Assembly (NCBI GenBank): GCA_022606135.1 | Contig: JABYQN010000005.1 | Span: 2,046,001 to 2,110,000 of the forward strand | Source: Fomes fomentarius | Taxonomy: Eukaryota > Basidiomycota > Agaricomycetes > Polyporales > Polyporaceae | Direction of reading: 5' to 3' | DNA length: 64,000 nt | Shown: positions 23,124 through 33,079 of the stretch, piece by piece | Layout of the letters: every line of letters begins with the position of its first letter | Position numbering within the stretch: position 1 is the stretch's first letter | Translations under genes and position numbers: made by a program | Notes under the pieces: generated by a model | Seen by the model: the letters and a program-made list of their open reading frames with translations, nothing else | The model's database searches: none | What the model was told of the DNA's origin: nothing

Positions 23124-24671
23124 AACTAGCACAAGGGCCCCGTTCTGCAGAGTCGGGGTTCACTGTATCACTAGTCACCGCGTTACGTCACGGTCTAAAC
23201 ACCACTTGTCACAACGTTCAAGCGCTGGCAGAATTGAATTCTCTGCCAATTCGTCATATGCATGTTGAACTCGCTCCTCCGCACACTAACTGCGCCAGCT
23301 TGCCTTCTCTTCTCTTGCATTCATTCGTTTGCATTGGCTATGCACCGTCGGAAGCATTCCGCTATATAGGTGCCACGAGCGTCTCCTTTGTGAATGTCTT
23401 ACCTGATTGAGCATCAACACCCACCAAACCACATGCTGCGGCGGGAATACACGGTTGGTGCGTGGGCACCTTTTCTCGAGATGGTCTTTGACCCCTGGTT
23501 GTTCTCACTGATTCTAGTTATAGATTCTAGTTATAGTCATGCTATCTATCTCTCGGAACCCCTGTGCTGTCGGTCACGCTTGGCATTGGGGTACATCCTG
23601 ACACATCCATCGAATCGTTGAGAACGGGTTTCCTGTTCAGCCGCTGGGTTCTGAGCCCTTCGCAGATACCGAACACAATCAATGTGGGATCTTGTAGCTT
23701 TGGTGTGAAAATACAAGCCTACGACTAGACACCTCGGTGAGCGTACCTTTATGAGGTATTCGCCGTCGTTGACGAAGGTATTAACGAAACGATCGAACCA
23801 CACAGACTAGACGTGTCTTCTGCTTCTCTGCCATGCCGCCGGTACCTCCGAGAACACCGAGCGGTATGGAACCGGTAAGCTCGCGTGATCCTCCGTTGCG
23901 CTTGTTTAATTCGGTCGGAGTTAGCTGGCGCATTCCCTTCACTGGTTCTCTGTTCTTTCTTTAGATCCCACCAGGTGCTGCGGAGGAAATTCGCAATATT
24001 TGTGGCCGCATGCTTCCTAGTTGAGCTCCGGGATACGGAAGGCAAGAGGTCCCATGGGTCACCCTCTCGACTGTGCGATGCTATCCATTGCTATCTAATG
24101 TGACAGCACGTCCTCTAGGCAGATCCTGGGGAGCAGTAAGGCACCGGTGGATCCGTCCCGCTCGAATGCGGCTACGATGTTCCGTTATCAAGTACAGGGC
24201 GTAGGCACAGAAGAAGACACAAATTGCCTCAATACCGGTTCTAAGAGGGGACGTTCTTCCAGCTCACATGCCAGTGAGAACGAACACTTTTAGCTCATTA
24301 TAAAGTCCCGCTGTATTCTCCCCGCGCTACTCCGTGCTCACAGGCAATGCAGGGTCTATCGCCGAGCAGTACACGCCGCAAGACGCTACGTGCGCCGCCG
24401 TTTAATGAGTGATATGGTTCGCCAATTCGACGGTATCAGAATCCATCCGCCTGCTCGGCGTAGCATGGGTAGTGGTGTATGACGTGTGCGGAGATACTAC
24501 CACCCACGCTGTGCACGACGGCTCACAATGATAAGACGTGGTCAATGGACGAAAGTAGTTTGCAGGGGAAATGAGATCTCTTATCACGTCAGACGAGCAA
24601 TCGCACGCAGGTACAAGAACCCGCAGGGGGGTCCCACTTCCGCAGGTACCCACACCTCCCTCCCCTCCATA
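23124..24671. other. Intergenic, contains a 13-bp tandem repeat
   Basis: No supportable gene in about 1.5 kb. It holds the RRP17 promoter on the left and the oligopeptide-transporter promoter on the right. A perfect 13-base direct repeat (GATTCTAGTTATA, twice) lies near 23512-23538. Confidence 0.55.
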
Positions 24672-27600
24672 ATGGCGCACGCCGTCGATGACTCCGAGCA
24701 CAACAGCAGCGCGGGCTCCATCCAGGAGAAGACAGACATTGAGAAAGATTGTACGCGTCTCTTCACATGTGCAGCAAACATGGCTTACCTCCCTGCCACT
24801 TAGCGGCGGTGCCCAAGGTCCAGGATGTCATCGCCGACTTCGACGACCCGAACATCGACAAGGATGCGATATTGCTTGGTACGTGCAGCGATCGCTAGTA
24901 TTATCATTGACCTAGCCTCAACGAGAGCTCGCATACTGCGGATTGGTAGAGGACGACTCTCCCTACCCGGAAGTTCGTTCCGCCGTCGCTAACACCGATG
25001 ACCCGACTATGCCCGCGTCCTCGCTTCGGACCTGGGTCCTTGGGCTCATCTGGGCAATCATCATCCCTGGAATGAACCAATTCTTCTTCTTCCGGTTCCC
25101 CAGTGTCACCGTCGGAGGAGTAAGTACAACAAGCGTCTCATATCAAGCTCCGGTCGCAATAAGGTACTGACTGTCAAGTTAAGATCGTCGCCCAGCTTAT
25201 TTCGTTCCCTATCGGCCGTGCATGGGCCAAGTTTGTTCCGAACTACAAGATCTTCGGCATTCCTCTCAACCCCGGCCCATTCAACGTCAAGGAACACGTC
25301 TTGATAACCATTATGGCCAGTGTCGGCGCGGGATCCGCGTATGCGGTGAGTAGCAACCCTATCAGACATGTGAATGCCAATAACGTTGTTCCATAGACCG
25401 ACATAGTTGCAGTTCAGCGCGTCTACTACAACCAGACCTACACCTTTGGCTGTGAGCTCCATGGCAGACTCTGTACGACAACAGCTCTTTTCTCATGCAT
25501 TCCACACAGACCAGTGGATGGTGGTGATGAGTACACAACTCGTGCGTGTTCCATCCTCTGTCACACGATAAACTTTGCTCATGGTCGCCTCTTGTCAGAT
25601 TGGGTTTTCGATCGGTGGAATTGCCCGTCGCTTCCTCGTACAGCCCCCGTCAATGAGTGAGCTATACATTTCCTGGATTTTGTCACTCTCTTACAACCCG
25701 CATCTCAGTTTGGCCGGCGAACCTCGTCACATGCGCCCTCTTCAATACGCTCCACTCTCAGGTGTATGCCGGTATGGGTACCCGCGGTGGTATCAGCCGT
25801 GAGCGATTCTTCTTCTACGGATTCCTCGCATCCACCTGCTGGTACTTCTTCCCTGGCTACATCTTCCAGGCCCTGTCATTCTTCAACTGGGTCTGCTGGA
25901 TTGTCCCGGACAACGTCGTGGTCAACCAGTTGTTTGGCTACAGCAGTGGCCTGGTGCGTTCCTTCATTTGGCTCACACCCCACCCATGCACTGAAAAGTC
26001 GAGGTAGGGAATGTCGCTCATCACCTTCGACTGGGCACAAATCGCGTACATCGGCTCTCCGTTGGCGACGCCATGGTGGGCGGAAGCGAATGTGGCCGGC
26101 GGTTTCGTGTTTTTCTTCTGTGAGTGCATCACCGCGCCATCACACGTCTCGCCGATGCTCACTGTTCAAACAGGGATCATCACCCCGATCCTCTACTACA
26201 CCAACGTGTGGTACAGTCAGTTTATGCCGTGCGTTCTTTTGCTATCCCTAGGTGCTGATCCGTGACCTCATACCCCATTTTTGCAGGATATCTTCTCGCA
26301 CTTCGTTCGACCGATTCGGGCAGACTTATGATGTGTCGAAGATTATAAATGACGACGCCAGCCTGAACCTCGCCAAGTATGAGCAGTACAGCCCGCTCTT
26401 CCTGTCTACAACCTTCGCCTTGTCCTATGGCCTGTCGTTCGCATCGATCACGGCGACACTCATGCACACTTTCCTGTACTTCCGCAAGCAGATCTGGGTG
26501 CAGTCCAGGCGCGCGATGAACGAGCAACCGGATATCCATGCCCGCTTGATGTCAAAGTACCCGCAGGTCCCAGAGTGGTGGTATGGCATGATCTTCAGTG
26601 AGTAGTTTGCGGTTATGGGTTGTGGGCTGCCTTCATTGATCCAACTGCCCAGTCGCCATGTTCGTGTTCGGTGTCATCTCCATTGAGGTCTGGAATACGC
26701 AGTTCCCAGTCTGGGCCTTCGTCCTCGCCCTCATCATCTGTGAGTTGTAACCTACGTCCTCACGGCGTCATCGTGTCTCACTCTACTGGTGTTACCATAG
26801 CGTTCGTGTATACAATTCCGATTGGTATGATTCAAGCCATTACAAACCAGCAGATTGGTCTCAAGTACGTGTTGCTACTATTCGTTCTACCCCCTTGCTG
26901 ACACTCATGGATAGCGTCATCACCGAGTTGGTCATTGGGTACGCTCTTCCGGGACGGCCCATCGCGATGATGATGTTCAAGACTTGGGGCTACATCACCA
27001 TGGCTCAAGCCCTGACGTTCGCCTCCGATTTCAAGCTCGGTCACTACATGAAGGTTCCGCCACGTCCCATGTTTTGGTCTCAGATCGTCGCAACCGTTGT
27101 GGCCGGCACTGTGCAGCTCGGAGTCCAGGCTTGGATGTTCACTAACATCCCTAATATGTGCGATCCCGACCAGCCCAATGGCTTCATCGTGAGTGTCCTT
27201 CGTATGTTAGAGCCGTGCTTATGTCTGATAGCATCATAGTGCCCATCGACACAAGTGTTCGGGACTGCTTCCATCATCTGGGGTGTCATTGGGCCTGCGC
27301 GGCAGTTCTCCCAAGGTCAGGTCTATTAGTACGTCGCTTTCCATCTTCGTACCATCAAGAAACACCACTAACTCACGACTCTCGTCTAGCGGGCTTGTGT
27401 TCTTCTTCCTCATTGGGGCACTCCTGCCTGTCTTTGGATACCTCATCACGCTCAAGTGGCCGAACTCGTTCTTCAAATACATCAACTTCCCCGTCATCCT
27501 CAGTGGCACCGGTCTCATCCCGCCAGCGACTGCATTCAACTACGTGCCCTGGACGATCGTCGGTTTCGTCTTCAACTATGTCATTCGCCGTCGTAACTTC

Positions 27601-27969
27601 TCGTGGTGGACCAAGTACAACTGTATGTTCTCACAGCATGCTATGTGGTGCCAGTCCGTGGTATCTCGTCCTTGGTCGGTCTGACCTTGCTCCCCCCCTT
27701 CAGATGTCCTGTCTGCCGCTCTGGATTCGGGTGTCGCAATTTCCGCTATCCTTATCTTCTTCTGTCTCCAATATCCGATGAACGGCGACATCGGCAAGTT
27801 CACCATTCAGACCTGGTGGGGCAACACCGTCTCGTTCAACAACGCGGACGGCGCGGGGGCACCTCTCCGGAATCTTGCGCCAGGTGGCTTCTTCGGGTAA
27901 GTCTTCCTCCTGCCTTGTTTGAGTCACTAGTACTCACTGGACGTACGGCGTAGACCTTCGACATGGTGA
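24672..27969 (+). CDS. Oligopeptide transporter, OPT family
   Basis: Proton-coupled plasma-membrane transporter of small peptides (OPT family). Eighteen exons: 24672..24750, 24804..24878, 24950..25119, 25184..25345, 25397..25451, 25510..25541, 25599..25656, 25709..25953, 26008..26119, 26174..26228, 26287..26597, 26653..26739, 26801..26864, 26915..27188, 27240..27328, 27390..27622, 27704..27896, 27954..27969. They encode 769 residues. Every junction keeps phase. Family marks include the near-invariant NPGPFN motif around residue 130, SFPIGRAWA, the Pro/Trp-rich loop MSKYPQVPEWWY and about 14-16 hydrophobic helices. The last exon is only 16 bases and encodes the closing PSTW motif common to the family. 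That tiny exon, with flanking DNA, is also present as a relic near 30819 because of the local duplication. Confidence 0.95.
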
Positions 27970-28409
27970 GACTACTGGTATCCCCGTCGACTCATGTATC
28001 AAGAGATGTAACGATAGTTATATGTACTACGACCAGCCAGCCTATGACATTCTCATCTACAACCCACCTGCTGAGAAACTCTGGATCGGGGAGGTAGAGT
28101 CATGGAACTTCAATGGCCGCTCTGTGATTCATCTATCATCACGACGCGTTGTCCGCCGCAGATCGTACTCTCAGTGGCGGCATACCAGTGAGCATTGAGA
28201 ACATGTCGTAAGGATTGGTTTGATGATTCCAGAATGGTGTCTCGTGACAACTACGGAAGGTATGTAGCTACTTATTTGGTACTTTCTCAGGTCCTGACCC
28301 TAAATTTCTGTCCAAGTCAGGCCTCACAGCGTCAAAAAAAAAATCTGGCGCCTTTGGCGCGTCGAGGTTCTTGGTTCAGCTCACTTCCTCTCTTGACAAA
28401 TTATAGTAC
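27970..28409. other. Convergent 3' flank of OPT and helical-protein gene A
   Basis: No gene. The stretch holds the 3' flanks of the transporter and of the minus-strand helical-protein gene. An A-rich run followed by the inverted motif TGGCGCCTTTGGCGC near 28345 is also kept in copy B near 31212, a possible shared 3'-end or hairpin signal. Confidence 0.5.
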
Positions 28410-29288
28410 TCACATCGCTACGCTAAGGTCAACAGCTATCCGTGGGACCCCTCTCATCGATCTTCGGAGTACTATGGGGGGCGACGATAACCTTCGAGCT
28501 ACGCTAGCGTGCTCCGACTCTCTCCGTATTGGTAAGATGTATGTGGAGGAGTTGTCCGAGAGCGAAGCCGCTAAAGTGCGCAAGCTGCCCATCACCTCTT
28601 CGTGGCGTTTCGCAGCTATCACTCGTTTGCTCATGCCATCCTTGATCTGTGGTATGGTTGGCTAGGCGCTCTTACATATTCGCTGATCCTCACAATTCAC
28701 TTACATGGAACACAGCAGTCGCATGATCCAGCGCCCGTCGATGCGTCACAATAGCTTCCGCATCGGAGTCCTTGTGTAGGAAACGTCGCCAGACGGTCTT
28801 CAGGGTCAACCGCTGCATGGTCCCCGCAATGTCCACTAGTCGTCTAATGTGGTGAGTGGTGAAATATGAATGAATCGCTGCTTCATATCGTCAAATAATC
28901 ATATGCAGAAGAGCGGACGTACTGATGAAACTCGTAGATATCAGCCTTGAATCTCTCGTCTATCTCGTCATCTTCGAGCCACCGAGTTGCATCCACCAGA
29001 GCCTGGACGATGTCTGCGACGGATCGCGCAAGTTCAAGGGCGTCTTTTCGATTCCTCTTCACCTCCTGATGGAAATGGTGGTGAGTTGTCATCGGAGAGA
29101 TGGTCGATCACGACGAGATCAGGTTTTACCTCTGCATATCGGATGATCTGTGCAGCCGTGTCTACCGTGGCTTGGAGAAATGGGGCCGATGAACCAAGGT
29201 TGCTGAGGAGCTCCAGGGACGTCTTCAACGTAGACAGCGAGGGAAGTGGGAGAGACTGCTGGGGTCGTCGACGGTCAGTGGCCATCAT
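28410..29288 (-). CDS. MLKL-NTD/HeLo-like helical-bundle protein, copy A
   Basis: Exons 29288..29130, 29065..28923, 28843..28705 and 28646..28410 encode 225 residues, with introns of 58-79 bases. The all-helical sequence (LKTSLELLSNLGSSAPFLQ, then TAAQIIRYAEEVKRNRKDA, LELARSVADIVQAL, then FLHKDSDAEAI) resembles the N-terminal four-helix bundles of Agaricomycete MLKL-NTD/HeLo-like proteins. In the family these act as membrane-targeting cell-death or adaptor modules. No kinase, NACHT or repeat domain follows; the protein ends after a basic Ser/Arg tail. All splice sites and the length are conserved in copy B at 31272-32150. In exon 2, five of the six differences are synonymous, which supports real coding. 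Start ATG-ATG at 29288/29285: the upstream frame has no ATG. The domain assignment is by eye and should be confirmed. Confidence 0.72.
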
Positions 29289-29918
29289 GCGGTAGTGCTC
29301 GGAGAGACAAGAGGGGACGGTAGGGGATTGTGGGTGAAGAGGGGGCGTATGCGCGCTTCGCCCACTTCAGGAGAATCGCACCGCCTGCCTCATGTTCGTA
29401 AAGGGCGCACACCGCGTGCAGATACTAGGAGACCTCTCCTAGGAAGAAGCGACCGGGGTTGTATCATCCGCTGAGCTGTGAAGTTATCAAGTCAGACTTA
29501 TGGATGGAGTAGAGAGCATATCGCGATTGAAAACGCGCGTTTGGGCGTCTGAGTTGCCTCTCCTTCTTGAATCCTCCGCTATGGTACGGACTTCCATAAG
29601 TGATTGCGACAATCCTGACAGACGTCTGCTGCGTCCAGCTGCAGGACTCGTCCCAGAACGCCAGCAGCAGACTGACGTTGATTGTCTTGCAATGCGTCCC
29701 TATGGCAGCTGATAAATAATGATGAGTATAATGACAAAAAACAGCCTATTATGCGGTAGATTCATGTTGCACCTCTTCACTGGCCAGTGCAGAGAAGGCG
29801 AACGCGTATCATGACTTGAGGAATCAGCGCTTAGTCCTTCTCCAGAGTATATAAGTCCCTCCCACCAGGTTCAAAGGAACAGTAACCCAGATCGACTGAG
29901 ATAGAGGCCAGCCCAAGT
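29289..29918. other. Intergenic upstream of helical gene A and of the orphan gene
   Basis: Divergent promoter region between the minus-strand helical-protein gene and the plus-strand orphan gene. The left half is part of the duplicated segment and the right half is unique. A TATATAAG box at 29848-29855 lies about 65 bases before the orphan gene's ATG. Confidence 0.55.
29848..29855 (+). promoter_or_regulatory. TATA box of the orphan gene
   Basis: TATATAAG about 64-71 bases before the ATG at 29919, a usual spacing for fungal TATA promoters. Confidence 0.55.
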
Positions 29919-30590
29919 ATGCAACGGTCTGTTCGAGCCCACCCTCGCTCGCAGACTAAACCCCAGCTAGTCTCAGCTTTGCCCCACACTTATGTACCAT
30001 CACCACTGCGCGCGTCCTATGTGCCACAGCTAGAAGAGTCCCGTTTGTCTCAAGATTCGATGACTTTGCCCTCCGACATATCGGGAGGAATTCCAGAAGG
30101 GTGCTGTTCTTCCGACGGTCACGCCAATGACACAGTACCGGCGACGAATCCGAGTACTTATTGCCTAGAAGTTGAAGGCTCCAGTAAGCAAGTTTCTCAA
30201 CCGTGTGGATGTGGCAACTTGCGCTGTATAGTGGAGACGGCGGAGGCGCCGACACAGGAGAATGAAAACCATGTGGCCCATGGGTCGGATGCCCGAGATG
30301 AAGCTACCACGAGCACCGCCACAATGATAAAACGCTGTGAAGTTTTGCACCACATATTACGTGTGTATGAGGAGTTCAATCGCGATGCCGAGTACGAGTT
30401 GTACCGGAAATTACTCAGGTTTCAGTGAGTGCAAACTTCTTCTCGCGTACGAGGTCCAAAGAACCTATCACCACCGCTGACGTACTATTGTCACAGAGAA
30501 GAGCATCTTAGGATTCTCGGCCACCAGGGTGCGAAGGACGTGCAAGACCAGTGCTGGGGTGATAGCTCGGGCTCAAATCAGGAGGATTGA
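29919..30590 (+). CDS. Orphan protein of unknown function between the duplicated genes
   Basis: Not recognised. Exons 29919..30424 and 30497..30590, joined by a 72-base GTGAGT..ACAG intron in phase, encode 199 residues. The first half is Ser/Pro/Thr-rich without clear structure. A Cys cluster (QPCGCGNLRCIVE) sits near residue 90-100. The C-terminal third is helical and charged (IKRCEVLHHILRVYEEFNRD, then AEYELYRKLLRFQEEHLRIL). There is no signal peptide or membrane segment. Support comes from a well-placed TATA box, the long open first exon and an in-phase intron whose removal extends the final helix. It lies in unique DNA between the two duplicated segments. A function in the same process as its neighbours would be guesswork. 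Confidence 0.55.
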
Positions 30591-31271
30591 CGTTATGTTT
30601 CAAATCATCAGTATGTGACTATTAGAGGAAGTGCAGTACGCACGTCGGAGGCGTTCTCTGAGCCAGAACTAGGACCTTGAAAGATCTGCTATAGTTTGTA
30701 CACGACGTTAATCATCCTGTACATCGGAAGTCTTTTATCGCTCGTTTTATTGCTCTGGAGTTAGGAGTGTTGAGCAGCACTGCATCCCACAATGGTTGTA
30801 TCTCACTGGATGGCATAGATCTTCGACATGGTGAGACTCACGGTATCCCCAACGACTCGTGTATCAAGACATGTAACGATGTTTATATGTACTACGACCA
30901 GCCTATGACCTCCTCCTCATCAACCCACCTGCGCGCTAAGGGCAAACTTTGTACCCGGTAATCCATGGAACATGGCCCCTCTGTAATACATCCATCACGT
31001 ACAAGTTGTCCGCCACAGATCGGTGTACTAGGCTCAGTGGCATAGTGATCATTGAAAGGATGTCGTATCGATTATGAGCAAATCTCAGTGAATTGACCTT
31101 ACTCTAGCAGTGTCTCGTGGCTACTACCAAAGGTATGTATACAGCTATTTGGTGCCTTTCACGTCCCTAAGAATGTCTAAATCATGCCACACAGCGTCAA
31201 AAAAAAATATGTGGCGCCTTTGGCGCGCCTTGGTTCAGCCCTTTGGCTCTATTGAAGACAATTCGTAGTAC
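30591..31271. other. Intergenic with relic of the OPT last exon
   Basis: From about 30815 this is duplicated DNA. A copy of the transporter's final exon is recognisable at 30819-30834 but has no transporter upstream, so it is a passenger relic. No gene is supported here. Confidence 0.6.
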
Positions 31272-32431
31272 TCACTTTGCTACAGTAAGGTCGATAGCTA
31301 TCCGTGGGACCCCTCTCATCGATCTTCGGACTACTATGGGTGGCAACGATAACCTTCCAGCTACGCTGCCGTGATCCGACTCTCTCCGCGTTGGTAAGAT
31401 GCATGTGAAGGAGTTGTCCGAGAGCGAAGCCGCTAAAGTGCGCAAGCTGCCCATCACCTCTTCGTGGCGTCTCGCAGCTATCACTCGTTTGCTCATGCCA
31501 TCCTTGATCTGTGGTATGGTTGGCTAGGCACTCTTACACATTTGCTTATCCTCACAGTTCACTTACATGGAACACAACAGTCGCATGATCCAGCGCCCGT
31601 CGATGCGTCACAATAGCTTCGGCGTCGGAGTCCTTGTGTAGGAAACGTCGCCAGACGGTCTTCAGGGTCAACCGCTGCATGGTCGCCGCAATATCCACTA
31701 GTCGTCTATTGTGGTGAGTGGTGAGATTTGAATGAATCGCTGCTTCATGTCGTCAAATAATCATATGCAGAAGAGTCGACGTACTGATGAAACTCGTAGA
31801 TATCAGCCTTGAATCGCTCGTCTATCTCGTCATCTTCGAACCATCGAGTTGCATCCACCAGAGCCTGGACGATATCTGCGACGGATCGCGCCAGTTCAAG
31901 GGCGTCTTTTCGATTTCTCTTCACCTCCTGATGGAAATGGTGGTGAGTTGTCATCGGAGATATATTCATTCGCGGGGGGATCAGGTTGTACTTCTGCATA
32001 TCGGACGATTTGTGCAGCCGTGTCTACCGTTGCTTGGAGAAATGGGGCCGATGAACCAAGGTTGCTGAGGAGCTCCAGGGACGTCGTCAACATAGATAGC
32101 GAGGGAAGTGGGAGAGAATGCTGGGGTCGTCGACGGCCAGTGGTCATCATGCGGTAGTGCTTGGAGAGACAAGAGGGGACGGTAGGGGATTGTGGGCGAA
32201 GGACGGGGCGTACGCGCGCTTCGCCCACCTCCAGGAGGAGAAGCGCACGGCCTGCCTCATGGGCCAATCCTTCGTAAAGGGCGCATACCGCGTGCGAATG
32301 CTAGGAGACCTCTCCTAGGAAGAAGCGACCGGGGTTGTAGCGTCCGCCGAGCTGCAAGCTTATCATGTCATTCAAGGAGTCAGAGTTAGGCGCGATTCAA
32401 GAAGCGTGTTTGTGCGTCGGAATTGCCTCAT
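30815..32431. repeat. Segmental duplication, copy B
   Basis: Direct-orientation copy of 27950-29562. It carries the remnant of the transporter's terminal exon at its left end, so the transporter-adjacent copy A is the likely donor. No terminal repeats or target-site duplication typical of a transposon were seen at its edges. Confidence 0.85.
31272..32150 (-). CDS. MLKL-NTD/HeLo-like helical-bundle protein, copy B
   Basis: Paralogue of the gene at 28410-29288 with identical exon lengths: 32150..31992, 31927..31785, 31705..31567 and 31508..31272, 225 residues. All four exons stay open and all splice dinucleotides are intact despite heavier drift in the flanks. Differences concentrate in the N-terminal 20 residues (for example T17M and K19T by position in the alignment) and near the C-terminus. 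The central helices are almost unchanged (a Leu-to-Phe after ATRW is the only change in exon 2). As in copy A, no effector or sensor domain is attached. An upstream open frame reaches beyond the ATG-ATG but contains no ATG, so the start is kept at 32150. The role is inferred from fold resemblance only. Confidence 0.7.
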
Positions 32432-33079
32432 GACTATGGACCCGCGCCGCGTGGCCATCACATTGGTTCGTCAGGACTTGCCTATTTCATGAAACGCCTG
32501 GACGGCCATAAGAAAGCGTGGTCTATGTGGAAAGCGAATGATAGTAGTAAGGTAGTCAAGCCGCGAACGGATGGTCAACACTCTTACATAAGCTGAGTAT
32601 GTGAGGGCGTTCTAATAGCATCACAGTGAACATTACTTACCGTGGGAATATTGATACCCACTTCTGGTATAATCCTCCGTCTCCAACATGATAAGAAAAA
32701 GATCGACTGTCATCTTTATATCTGGTCATAGTACGGTACCCTAGGCCTCTTGAGCTTGCCATAATCTTCAGCCATGCACCAGTGGGGCAGCGCATCGGTT
32801 ATTCGACGGCGCGACGTCGGTCAGATACTTTCGAGTTCAGGTATTCTCGCCCACTGTGATCACACGGACTGTGATGCCGATTCGGCAAACCCGGATCGCA
32901 ACGGTGATCACAGGTTCGTATACTACGGGCTCATAAACCGCAAACATTAGTACCACCTCCCTAGGAAATTGCTGACTGAGCAGCGTAGCCTGCTGACTGC
33001 ATACCTATACATATATCAAGGATTGGGGAGTACGACTGTCATCCCTATCTCGGCGCACACTCACAAGCTTGTTCTAGAC
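32151..33079. other. Intergenic, no gene seen
   Basis: Upstream region of helical gene B (its left part duplicated) and promoter of the monocarboxylate-type transporter. Only short ORFs without family features. Confidence 0.55.

Larger units (their letters stand above)
27950..29562. repeat. Segmental duplication, copy A
   Basis: About 1.6 kb matching 30815-32431 in the same orientation, offset about 2865 bases. It begins at the last exon of the oligopeptide transporter and covers the helical-protein gene plus its upstream region. Within coding exons the copies are about 95% identical. Non-coding parts are visibly more diverged, with many indels. Confidence 0.85.

Noticed and set aside
23512..23538. 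Short tandem repeat as a possible regulatory array or CRISPR-like repeat
   Set aside because: Only two units of 13 bases without spacers. It is an ordinary short duplication.
30815..32431. Transposon as explanation for the duplicated segment
   Set aside because: No terminal inverted or direct repeats, no transposase and only two copies in the window. The left edge falls inside a gene's last intron/exon.
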